Shown here one piece after another: positions 46,037 through 56,700 of a stretch of DNA of 64,000 nucleotides (position 1 is the first letter of the stretch; the number at the start of each line of letters is the position of its first letter). The notes below the pieces were generated by a model, which ran no database searches, was not told the DNA's origin, and saw only the letters and a list, made by a program, of their open reading frames with translations. The position numbers were made by a program, and so were the translations under genes. This stretch comes from Helianthus annuus (Eukaryota; Streptophyta; Magnoliopsida; Asterales; Asteraceae), in NCBI RefSeq assembly GCF_002127325.2, contig NC_035434.2, positions 74,413,262 through 74,477,261 of the forward strand. The letters run 5' to 3'.

Positions 46037-47961
46037 GAGAGAGATTAGCCTAAACAGTTAACGATAGCATAATGATAAGCGGCGCGTAAAACGGTGCAAA
46101 AATACCAAGTGTAGAATGGTAATTCGATCGGATGGCAATCCGATTGGATGGTCGGTCGATCGGATGACAATCCGTTCGGATGGTCATCCGATCGGTGACC
46201 ATTCGATTGGGTTGTCATCTGATGTATTTGTGTATGATGGTTTGTCTTTTGAAGTTTTTGTTGTAGCATTTTGAAAACAGAGAAGTATCTCTACCCTTCA
46301 GGTCAGTCGATCGGACGGCGGTTCGATCGGGTGACGATCCGATTGGTAGGACACTTAGTGAGAACAAGTTCACAGCAGTTTGTCACTCGATCGGATAGCA
46401 ATCCGATCGGGTGGCAATCCGTTGGTCACTGTTCGTTCATTGAACATGTTGAAAATTGTTTAAGTGTTCCAAACATCACATGGTCGGGTGGTCGTTTGAT
46501 CGGATGGTAATCCGATCGGACGGCAATCCGTTCGATGTTCAAAACTTTGAAAAAAGTTGAAATAATAGTTTAAGTGTGGGAACCATGTGCCAGCCGATCG
46601 GGTGGCTGTCCGATCGGATGGCAATCCGATCGGATGACAATCCGATCGGACGACAATCCGTCCCAGCGACCTGGTCGTCTTTACACTTGGTTGTTTCAGT
46701 AGTTTTGCGGTTTTCTTGAGACGGTATGACCACGTGCTAGACAACAGAACCTCGTCAAGACCCTAATGACCCGATCGAACAGGAATCACCCAGATTCGAC
46801 CCGTTCACAGGTTTGTGACGGTTGTTCATGTTTAACCCGAAATCGGTAGTCTCTTGGATAGAATCCAGATCTTGAACCAGCACATCAACAAGAAGGAGTA
46901 GAAGATCAGAACAAGCTCCGATTCTATCAGTTTTGAGTGCATTGAGTGTAAAAAGAGTTGAAAGAAAGTTAGAAACCATCTTTCAATCCTTTTTCATCAT
47001 GAATATATTCAGATCTATGCAAGATCTTTGTTTATTCTTGTGGAAATCGTTCAAATCTAAGTTGTTATCGGTGGAATGAAGCCAAAACATGAAGTTCATA
47101 AGAACTCCATGATGACATCATCCTGGAACACCTCAAATCCGGTGATTTCACGGTTAAAAGTTAAGATTCAAAAGATAGAAAGGTGAAGGAGTGCGTGTAG
47201 ATCAAGAAAATAAAAGATTTAGGTTGAAAACTTACAAGAATCGTGAGAAATCGGGAGACAAAGTCTTGAGAGCGGCTGGGTCGAGTGAGAGGAGCTGTCA
47301 CATCATATGATGTGACATGTAAGGTATATATAGGGTTTCCCAAAAAGGAAAGTGTGAAGGATAGGGTGGGTCTCCGATCGGGTGGCTGTCCGATCGGGTG
47401 GCAATCCGATCGGATGGCACTCCGATCGGGCGGCCATCCGATCGAGCTGTCACTCGATCGAGTGGCTCCGACGGTTAGAGTTTGGCGTTTCGTTTCATGC
47501 GTTAAGTTTTGCGATGCGTTAGAGTTATCCATTAATCCCAACTACTATATCTAACATACAATCATCCTACTTAACTTGCGTTTAGCGTCTGCGATTCGAT
47601 TGCGATAGCATCGCGATTGCGTTTCGATTAACCACCACAAAACATAAAGTAAATAAACATGCACAAGTAACACATAAGTAGCACGCACGTAAAACAATAT
47701 CCAGAACGCACAATTCGAGTTGTGAATGCGATTGCGATGCGATAAGCGATAAAGCGATAAAACATGCGATAAATAACGGTTAAACCTTGATTATTAACAA
47801 GTACTCCACATAATACAACTAATGCGATAAAATAAATAGATTATTTACAAGTCAAAGAAGTCAAAACAGTAGTTGAGCAATGAGTGACAGATTGCAATTA
47901 GCAATCTTTTCTTCCTTTGACTTCAATCTAGACTTTGACTTTCGAAACACGGGATGTTACA
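46037..47961 (-). repeat. Solo LTR A2, right part
   Basis: Continues 20373-21165 on the minus strand and ends at 47961 with the reverse complement of TGTAACATCCCGTGTTTCG. The TSD TGTGG follows (47962-47966). With no internal region between its two ends apart from the nested insertion, it is a solo LTR of about 2.7 kb, formed by recombination between the LTRs of a former full element. Confidence 0.9.
46127..47465 (-). repeat. ATCCGATCGGATGG palindrome blocks in A2
   Basis: Blocks at about 46127-46210, 46306-46425, 46486-46540, 46590-46662 and 47371-47465, each a run of CAATCCGATCGGATGG-like units. Many single units are perfect palindromes around CCGATCGG. Confidence 0.85.
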
Positions 47962-48170
47962 TGTGGTTGATGATTCGTGTTCACCACGGGTCTCTTAAAA
48001 CAAATTCCACGACTCTATTTAGACAATGCGTTTGTCTCACAGGGTATAACAACCGAAGCGGCCTGTACTTACAAAGAAGGCTACCTGGCCGAGGTTACAT
48101 TGGGTAAAATTATAGTGTTAGAACTTGTGAAACAAACAAGGATGCGAATGTGGTGGAGTGTGTAGAGAGT
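47962..48170 (+). pseudogene. Host fragment, possibly of a papain-like cysteine protease
   Basis: After the TSD an open frame reads LYLDNAFVSQGITTEAACTY (about 48017-48076). The D-N-A-F...Q-G-I-T-T-E-A pattern resembles the segment before the Y-P-Y motif of papain-family (C1A) proteases; here the Y-P-Y is C-T-Y. Catalytic Cys and His are not present and the frame stops at 48163. Before the A2 insertion this joined 20372, where no protease-like frame is visible. A tentative call on about 15 residues. Confidence 0.3.
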
Positions 48171-48899
48171 TGTTCCTCTCTACCTAACATATGGGTTTTC
48201 AAGTGTTAACCTCTTCTCCAAAATTCGTCTATGCATATTCTTATGTATTTTTTCTTGTATTCCTCTTATTTCTCAAATGAGACACAAATCCTACTAGTTA
48301 TACAAGAGCCAAGGGTGGTAAAGAGTTTCACCTCCCTATAAGATTTCATTAGAGATGTAAACTTTAATAAAAACTAATCAAGCGACAAAAAACTCTACTC
48401 AAAAGTTTATCCCCATATGTAGTCTTATTAATAATTTTACTAAATTTATTTCCATTCAGAATATTTCAATTTTCCAATAATCCTTCGTATGAATGGAATA
48501 GATCGAAACACACAAGATTCCCAATACAACCTCGACATTTGAGTATTGTAATCATTAGCTTTGATAATTTTTCTTTAGTGAACATAAATTCATATAAATG
48601 TATTTTTTTTACCAATAGGGTGATCGTCTATTTACAAAAATAAAACCTTTAAACACCTTGGAGATGAAGATTTTGAGTTCAAATCCTATAAACGACATGG
48701 AATAAATTTGCTGTTCAAGAAAAAATCTACATGTATTTTTTGTACAATCCAACTTTTATGTAATAAAGTTTTTAATCTTTCAATTTATTTATTCGTTTAA
48801 AATGAATTATCAAGATAATTACTTATAAAACATCTACGAATCAAGATAAGTTCGTTCTAATGACAAAAAAGTAAGATAAATGTTTTTTATTCTCTAGTT
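48171..48899. other. Unassigned AT-rich sequence
   Basis: No ORF above 60 codons with sense. TTGAGTTCAAATCCTATAA near 48675 resembles a tRNA-type B box and may come from an old SINE, but no A box or tail was found. Confidence 0.4.
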
Positions 48900-49117
48900 T
48901 TTTTTTGGACGGCTAGATCACCTGGTTAGGCTTTTTGCCTTTGATCACCTAGGTCACGAGTAGGAATCCTATGGTTGGCATATTAATGCTAGTTTGAACC
49001 GGTGCCACAGTTCGCCTCTCGCAAAATTCGACTCTGAGACCTCCTAGGCAGGAACCCCACAAAAATAAATAAACCTTCCCACCTCTCCTCAAACCAATTG
49101 ATCTGCAGATCATTGGG
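48900..49117 (-). mobile_element. SINE with 15-bp TSD
   Basis: A 218-bp segment flanked by the direct repeat TTTTATTCTCTAGTT (48885-48899 and 49118-49132). On the minus strand it ends in an A-run, and the body contains GGTCTCAGAGTCGAATTTT, similar to a tRNA-type B box. Long TSD, A-tail and Pol III box are SINE hallmarks. The A box is weak, so its tRNA origin is likely rather than proven. Confidence 0.8.
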
Positions 49118-49132
49118 TTTTATTCTCTAGTT

Positions 49133-49547
49133 AAATGTCTTTACTCTCTACTTTGTCAAAATATAATTAATGTTGCTCAATTTCATGTTGTTAGAACATA
49201 AATAATTGGAGAAAGTGAATTAACTTTGTTGGACAAAATTGGTTAAACATAATAAATACTATAATGTGTAACTTCTAAATAAAGTAAGGGGCTTTTTGGT
49301 AACTTCTGAATGATTAAGTGCTGAATCAGTAAGAAGACTGAACCATTAAATGTTAAACCAGTTGAGATCTGAACCATTAAGAGCCATATAATGCTTAATC
49401 GTTCAGAGGCAAATGTCTGACAAATTCAGATTAGTGGTATTAACCATTCAGGCTCAGTATAATGCTTAAGTATTCAGAGACAAATGTATGAACCATTCAT
49501 ACATCTGCTCGCGAAACAAGATATCTGAATAACTAAAACCCTATTAA
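49133..49547. other. Unassigned sequence before the PIF element
   Basis: Contains a diffuse repeat of TGAACCATT / AATGCTTAA phrases between 49310 and 49505 (for example CTGAACCATTAAG, AACCATTCAG). No gene seen. Ends in TAA, the PIF TSD. Confidence 0.45.
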
Positions 49548-49786
49548 GACCACCCATAGTGGGGCGGTATTTTTAAAAAAATTTGAAAAAAAACACCAAA
49601 TAACGCCCGGGTACCATTACACCCGGCGTTTTTGGGCGTTATTTTCGAGAAAAAATGGGTTTGGCGTTGTTTAAAAAACGCTTTGAACAACTTTGGCTGA
49701 CCAATCATAAATCCCAACGGCTATATAACGGCTATTTCTTTATTTATTTTTTTTAAACCTTTTACCTATATATATATATATATATA

Positions 49787-51040
49787 TAGGACAAAGATCC
49801 GTTAGGAACCACCTTTTATTGCGAGAACCGCGAGAACCAGTGTGAACACAAACAGTAATTCCTAAAAAAATCTAAAAAACACCCCAAATTTTTTTTTTAT
49901 TTTTTTACTATTTTTTTTTGGAAAAATCGCTATATTTTGTTAATAAAAAAATAATTTTTTTTTTTCAAAAAAAAAAAAAAAAAATTTCGAGTAACAGTTA
50001 TCCATGCACATGTGCATATGTATAATTTCTTTGTCAAATTCCGTAATTCGTTACAAATAATAGTCAATTGCACTTTCATTTACACTACCACGTGTAATAC
50101 ACTACTTTTTACGTTAACAATATTAGAAATGCACATGTGCATCTATATGTATCAACATGAAATAAGGTGTTTTGGTACACCACTTTCTCTTTCATCTATC
50201 ATTCCATCCATAATACACAAGCATGCACATGTGCATTTTTGTCATTTCTTTGACAAATTCTGTAATTTATTACACATATTAGACAATTGCATTTTCATTT
50301 ACACTACCATATGTAATACACTACTTTTTACATTACCAATATTAGAAATGCACATGTGCATTTATATGTATGAACATTAAATAAGGTGTTTTGGTATACT
50401 ACTTTGAATACACTTTCCCTTTCATCTATCATACCGTCCATAATACACTACCATTACCTCCTACCATCCATAATACAATACCATTACCTGCTACCATCCA
50501 TAATACAACATCATTAACAATATTTTCACTTTATTACATGTATGTAAACACCATTTATACCATCCAATCAACATATTACATCATAAATTGACAACTATAA
50601 CCAAACTATCAACGACTAGATATAACTAACCAAAAAACATGTATATCGGCCTACTTCTCCATTCAAAATCACAAACTTTTTGTACCAAAACACGTTATAT
50701 CATGGTTATACCTAATGATGCACATGTGCATTTTGAATATTGATAATGTAAAAAGTAGTCTATTACTAATGGTATTGTAAATTAAAGTGCAATTGTCTAT
50801 TCCTGATAATGTATTACCGAATTTATCAAAGTAATGATACATATGCACATGTGCATGGATAACTGTTACTCGAAAAAAAAAAGTTTTTTTTATGGCAACG
50901 AAATATAGCGATTTTTTTTTTAAAATATTAAAAAAAAAATTTTGAGTGCTTTTTTGATTTTTTTTAGATTTTATTTTGTGTTCACATTAGTTCTCGCGGT
51001 TCTCGCAATAAGGGTGGTTCTCGCATGAACCTTACCCTAT
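49787..51040. mobile_element. Large fold-back element in (TA)n
   Basis: Arms of about 330-360 bp are inverted copies: TTATTGCGAGAACCGCGAGA at 49818 pairs with TCTCGCGGTTCTCGCAATAA at 50992. Flanked by TA-rich runs. The 14-bp palindrome ATGCACATGTGCAT occurs six times (50004, 50129, 50223, 50348, 50718, 50843). 50004-50222 is repeated in tandem at 50223 with period 219. No transposase. TA-rich flanks make the true TSD hard to read. Confidence 0.8.
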
Positions 51041-51123
51041 ATGTATATATAAACTCATTCAAAATTAACCAAAACTCTCTCAAAAACTCTCTCAAAAACA
51101 CTACAATTTTATAAAAAAACTTG

Positions 51124-51243
51124 ATGGATTCCCCTAGTTCTTCATCCATGGTAAATTTTTACTACAAAGAGTTTTTTTTGCGGATGGCGATGATTCCACC
51201 GATGAGGAGGTTGAGCAAGAGGCGGTTACGAGTGCTTGTTAAC
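51124..51243 (+). pseudogene. PIF/Harbinger transposase, N-terminal piece
   Basis: ATG at 51124 opens MDSPSSSSMVNFYYKEFF; after the eight-T run at 51171-51178 the sequence makes sense only in another frame (DSTDEEVEQEAVTSAC), showing a small indel in the T-run. The acidic linker and A-V-T-S-A-C are typical of the start of plant HARBI1-type proteins. Interrupted at TTAAC by element D; a TAA lies in frame at the insertion site. Continues at 61001. Confidence 0.72.
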
Positions 51244-51971
51244 TGTCACACCCCCAAAATCCACCTGCGGATAACACCCGCTTCGAGGGCGCGACTGACC
51301 AGGATCCAGCCACCAATTATACTGAATATTTAATTTGATAACAAACGCAATACTTACTAATCAAAAGCTTAGCAAATATTAAGTTCAGAGTTTAAAGTTT
51401 TAAGTTCAAAACAGTAATAAGTAGCGGAAGCTTAAATAGAGAAGTTTAAACATAGTTCATGTTTCAAAATAAGGTAACACCCAGCACAAGGGTGAACAGA
51501 CACTACACGTTCCCAAGCTGCAAGCTCCTTCGTCACTGGTTACCTGCAAAGCATGCAGTAAGGGGTCAACAATAATGCTGAGTGAGTTCACTAGTCGTCC
51601 AGTTTTAATTACCAAAAACTTTGTTTCACCGGTTAATTTATCCGTTTATACATGCCCTGGGGAGCTACCCCAAAAGTTAGCGACTAAACTGTTTTTCCAA
51701 TACCGAACACTAGGTAACCGTTGCGTATCCGCAGGATGCCCCGATGTCAATGTTCTATCATCATTGACGGATTTCTGAGTACATTAGTTCACGACCGATC
51801 CCAAACCAGGGCACGGTGTGAGGCTGGTAAACACCTAAATAGCGCTATCAACTAATAACCCGTTCGCCTAACCCGGCGACTAATCGGTATTTGTAGTAGG
51901 GACTTGAGTGATAGAGTTTCGTTTAGTGCCGTTAGTTGCAATCCGTATAAACAGTAATTAACCAAAAAGGT

Positions 51972-52091
51972 TTCCCAATACCAGGGAAGGAAAAGTAAGT
52001 TGTGTCCCCAATAACTAGGGGAGGTATGTAAATGGTATCCCCTTTTACCAGGGGATAGGGTTGTTAGTCTCGTGTCCCAAACCACCGGGAC
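51972..52091. other. Hairpin array in LTR of element D
   Basis: Four stem-loops: 51972-51988 TTCCC/GGGAA, 52005-52022 TCCCC/GGGGA, 52036-52057 TATCCCC/GGGGATA, 52074-52091 GTCCC/GGGAC. Loops AATACCA, AATAACTA, TTTTACCA, AAACCACC. The last loop, on the minus strand GGTGGTTT, equals that of the relic hairpin at 7259-7277 while the stem differs. Same array at 59349-59468. Confidence 0.82.
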
Positions 52092-52420
52092 GCATGCTTT
52101 TAAGTTGTGAACTCACCTTGGGTTGCTCGGTAGGTTTAGGTTACTTGTCAATCACGTTGGTCACCACGTCCTAACATGGTTACCGGTATAGGTCAGGTTC
52201 GGTATACAAGCATTCACGTAAAACACATACTGGCACGTAACATACATACAGATAAACAGTCATGGGGTTATTGGGCCGACCTAAACAATTAAGCAGTCAA
52301 CAGTAACACATAACTCAGTCAACAGTAGCACATAACTCAGTCAACAGTAGCACATAACTCAGTCAACAGATGGCCCAAGACACATAATGGCCCAATAACT
52401 AAAGTGGACGGCCCACTCGC

Positions 52421-52632
52421 AACCAGCTGGTCTCGAGTCGCAACCAGGTGGTTGCGGCTTGTCACGTTATGGTTGCGAGTCGCAACCGTGGTCTCGAGTT
52501 GTCACGTGTTGGTTGCGAGTCGCAACCGTCGTAGTCTCGAGTCGTAATCACGTGGTTTCGACTTGTCATGCTTTGGTTGCGAGTCGCAACGGTGTGGTTT
52601 CGAGTCGGAATGCTGTGGTTGCGAGTCGGAAA
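52421..52632. repeat. GGTTGCGAGTCGCAACC palindrome array
   Basis: The 17-bp palindrome is exact at 52471-52487 and 52511-52527, one base off at 52575-52591, with degenerate units between (GGTCTCGAGTCGCAACC, GGTTTCGAGTCGGAA). A second block with CTCGCAACC-GAGT-GGTTGCGAG is at 53441-53462. Mirrored in the other LTR at 59798-60009. Confidence 0.85.
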
Positions 52633-53618
52633 CTGTCATTTTCATGCACACGTGATGATGCAGAAAAGGCAGTCCAATTTGTACATATGAAATCAGACCC
52701 AAAATAGGAAACAACCAATAATATTTCACTAACTCTTTGCCAAATCTGAATATTAGTAAAGATAGATCAAACTTTGCCATTTTACATCTTCAAGTCATAT
52801 TCAAACAAGTTCATCCTATCTTCATATTTTCTAGGGTTTTCACCATAACAAATCACACATTTATGAACCAAAAATCACATATTCCTAGCAAGATTGTGAT
52901 GCACAAACAAGAAAACATACATTTTATGATCTTGAACATAGTTTTGGTTGGCATAATCATTCCTAAATCACTATACTTTAGCCATCTTTAAACATGTTAT
53001 ATGAGGGTTTTCACATATGACCAAACTTCACAAATCTTCCTAAAAATCATGCAAAATACTACTAATCAAGCATTTCTAGTTCATTCAACCCACATAAATT
53101 CTTATACACAAAAGATAACACAAAAGGTAGTACTAACCGGTTATGAAAGGAGGAGCCGAAAACAAAGAAAAGAGAACCGAGAAGATGGTATGTCCGAGTG
53201 ATAGTCTTGACCAAGTTTCTTGTCCGGGATCTTTGCTTGAACCGAAAATTGTAGGAGAATGGAATGTAGTTGAGGGTTTTCTAGTTGAGAGAGAGTAGGA
53301 GAAGTGTGGGTGTGTTTGTGCAACCAAATGAAACAAGTGTGGAAAAGGTTGGAATTTATACACCAAGCATCAAGTAGGCCAAGGGGGTTTCGGCCCAACC
53401 GGTTTCGGCTCATTAGGCCCACTCGAGACCGAGTGGCCCACTCGCAACCGAGTGGTTGCGAGTCGTGGTCTCGGGTCGTGGTTTCGGCTCTCATATAAAT
53501 ATATATATAATACATACAAATCACACATATCATGTAAAAGTCACGTTTCCAATTAATAATAATCATATATGCACAAAATATTACAAAGTGATCGTTTGGA
53601 AAAACCTCGAGTGTCACA

Positions 53619-53710
53619 TTATCCCCAAGTTTTAAGAACTTTCGTCCCGAAAGTTGAAGCAGCCACTGCCAAGCTAGCGTGTTTCAACGGGGTGTCACAT
53701 CATCCCCCCG
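53619..53710 (-). promoter_or_regulatory. Element D duplicated polypurine tract and LTR-edge fragment
   Basis: Two tracts: AACTTGGGGATAA at the LTR border (53619-53631) and AACGGGGGGATGA about 75 bp upstream (53700 region). The second is followed by TGTGACACC, which mimics an LTR start, and each is preceded by a GGGACGAAA motif. It looks like a leftover LTR edge from a related element. Confidence 0.65.
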
Positions 53711-56700
53711 TTAGTTTGGAATTTCGTCCCGAAATTCGGTTGTAGCTTCAGTGCTGGGGTTTTCGTTTGGGAATAACTGGGGATACTTGGACTTCATCTG
53801 GTCCTCCCGCTCCCAGGTAAACTCTGGGCCGCGCCGTGAGTTCCAACGAACTCGCACAAGGGGTATCTGGCTACGTTTGAGGGTTTTGATCTCTCGATCC
53901 GTGATCTCAATCGGTTCCTCAGTAAAGTGTAGCTGTTCATCAATCGTTAGTTCCTTAAAAGGAATCACAAGTGTTTCATCGGACAAACACTTCTTCAGGT
54001 TAGACACGTGAAAAACGTTGTGCACTGCACTCAGCTCTGCAGGCAGGTTCAATCTATAAGCAACCTTACCGATTTTCTCGGTAATTTCGAATGGTCCAAC
54101 ATATCGTGGATTCAGCTTGCCTCGTTTACCGAAACGGACCACACCCTTCCAGGGTGAGACTTTAAGTAGAACCCGGTCCCCGACCTGGAATTCTAGCGGT
54201 TTCCTACGCTTGTCAGCGTAGCTCTTCTGACGGTCACGAGCTGCCGCCATGCGTTGCCTGATCTGTGAAATCTTTTCGGTTGTGTCTACCACTAGTTCTG
54301 GGCCTGTGAGTTGACTGTCACCTACTTCCGCCCAGCAAAGAGGTGATCGGCATTTACGACCGTACAATGCCTCAAAAGGTGCCGCCTGAATGCTAGTGTG
54401 ATAGCTGTTATTGTAGGAGAATTCCACCAGCGGTAGATGCTTCTCCCAGTTCTTGCCAAAATCGATCACACATGCTCTAAGCATGTCTTCCAGGGTTTGG
54501 ATGGTGCGTTCAGACTGCCCATCCGTTTGCGGGTGATAAGCGGTGCTCATGTCCAAACGTGAGCCAAAGGATTTGTGCATAGCTTGCCACAACTCGGAAG
54601 TAAAACGAGCGTCTCGGTCGGAAATAATAGAAGTTGGCACCCCGTGCCTGGAGACTACTTCCTTCAAATAGATTTCTGCTAAGGTAGAAAACTTGTCTGT
54701 TTCCTTAATGGCCAGAAAGTGTGCAGACTTAGTCAATCGATCTACTATCACCCAAATAGTATCATTCCCGCGTTGAGATCTAGGTAATCCTGTGACAAAA
54801 TCCATGGAAATTTGCTCCCATTTCCATTTCGGGATTTCGGGTTGCTGGAGTAAGCCTGCTGGTTTCTGATACTCGACCTTGACTCTTGCGCAGGTCAAAC
54901 ATTTGCCAACGTAGGCTGCTATGTGGGCTTTCATGCCAGGCCACCAGTAAGTGGTTTTTAAGTCGTGATACATCTTATCTGCACCTGGATGTACTGAATA
55001 ACGGGACTTATGAGCTTCGTCCATCACAAGCTCTCGTAGATCTCCGTAAAGTGGGACCCAAATGCGCCCTGCCACATAGTAGGCGCCGTCTTCTTTCTGT
55101 TCTAGTTGCTGTCTCGATCCTCGCAGGGACTCAGCCCTGATGTTTTCCGGTTTCAGAGCTTCAATCTGAGCATTTCGAATCTGGGTAGGGAGACTAGACT
55201 GGATGGTAAGTTGTAATGCTCGCACGCGCTTTGGTATAGTATCTTTTCGGCTGAGGGCGTCTGCCACAACATTGGCCTTGCCCGGATGATACTTGATGGC
55301 GCATTCATAATCATTCAGAAGTTCGACCCATCGGCGTTGTCGCATGTTTAATTCCTTTTGCTTGAAGATATGCTCGAGACTCCTGTGATCGGTGTAAATG
55401 GTGCACTTGGTACCGTACAGGTAATGCCTCCATATCTTAAGCGCAAAAATCACTGCTCCCAGTTCCAAGTCGTGCGTTGTGTAGTTCCTTTCGTGTGTCT
55501 TAAGTTGTCGAGATGCGTAGGCAATAACTTTCTCGCGTTGCATCAACACGCAACCGAGCCCATGAATAGACGCATCGCAGTACACCACAAAGTCGCCCGT
55601 TCCTTCAGGTAACGAGAGAATAGGAGCACTGCAGAGGTTATCCTTAAGCCTCTGAAATGCAGATTCCTGTGCTTCATTCCACTTGTAGGTGACGCCTTTC
55701 TGAGTGAGCGTAGTGAGGGGTTGTGCAATCTTTGAGAATCCCTGAATGAATCTGCGGTAGTAACCTGCCAATCCCAAGAATTGGCGAACTTCGGTCGGAG
55801 TCTTAGGGGTAGGCCAATTCTTTATAGAGTCGATCTTTGCAGGGTCGACGTGGATTCCATCCTTGTTAACCACGTGCCCAAGGAAATGGACTTCTCGAAG
55901 CCAGAAGTCGCATTTCGAGAACTTGGCATACAGTTGCTCATTGCGAAGGAGCTCGAGGATAAGGCGTAGGTGCTGTTCATGCTCTTCCTGACTTTTCGAG
56001 TAGATCAAGATGTCGTCTATAAACACGATCACAAATTTGTCGAGGTAGGGTTTGCATACCCGGTTCATGAGATCCATGAACACTGCAGGGGCGTTGGTCA
56101 TTCCAAAGGGCATAACGAGGAATTCATAATGACCATAACGAGTTCTGAATGCAGTCTTGGAAATATCTTCATTACGGACCCTTAACTGATGGTAGCCTGA
56201 TCGCAGGTCAATCTTGGAATAGTAGCTTGATCCTTGCAGTTGATCAAACAAATCGTCGATTCGAGGGAGAGGGTAACGATTCTTGATGGTGACCTTGTTC
56301 AACCCACGATAATCAATGCACATTCGGAACGTGCCATCCTTCTTCTTAACAAAGAGTACCGGTGCTCCCCAGGGTGATGAACTAGGGCGGATAAATCCTT
56401 TATCCAATAGTTCTTGTAGTTGAGTAGAGAGTTCCTTCAATTCTGCGGGGGCTAGTCGATAAGGTGCACGAGCTATAGGCGCTGCTCCGGGAGCTAGCTC
56501 GATTTGGAATTCGACCTGACGATGGGGAGGGAGTCCAGGTAATTCCTCAGGAAATACCTCGGGATAGTCGCGTACTACCGGAAAATCCTCAATCCTCTTT
56601 TCCTTTTCCTGCGTGTTGGTAACAAGTGCTAAGATAGCGGTGTGCCCTTTTTGTAAACACTTCTGGGCCTTTAGGAAAGAGATAACGCCGGAGATTTCTC

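Larger units (their letters stand above)
51244..53618 (-). repeat. Element D 3' LTR
   Basis: On the minus strand TGTGACACTCGAGG to GGTGGATTTTGGGGGTGTGACA. Contains hairpins (51972-52091), a 22-bp tandem repeat (52293-52368, AGTCAACAGTAGCACATAAC + TC) and palindrome arrays (52421-52632, 53421-53486). Confidence 0.96.

Noticed and set aside
47285..47554. ORFs across the CCGATCGG arrays (RSGGCPIGWQSD...)
   Set aside because: Periodic peptides from palindromic DNA repeats.
48640..48720. tRNA gene or second SINE
   Set aside because: Only a B-box-like GAGTTCAAATCC is seen; no cloverleaf, A box or tail.
50012..50591. ORFs of 122 and 66 codons
   Set aside because: They lie in the fold-back element and owe their internal repeats to its 219-bp duplication.
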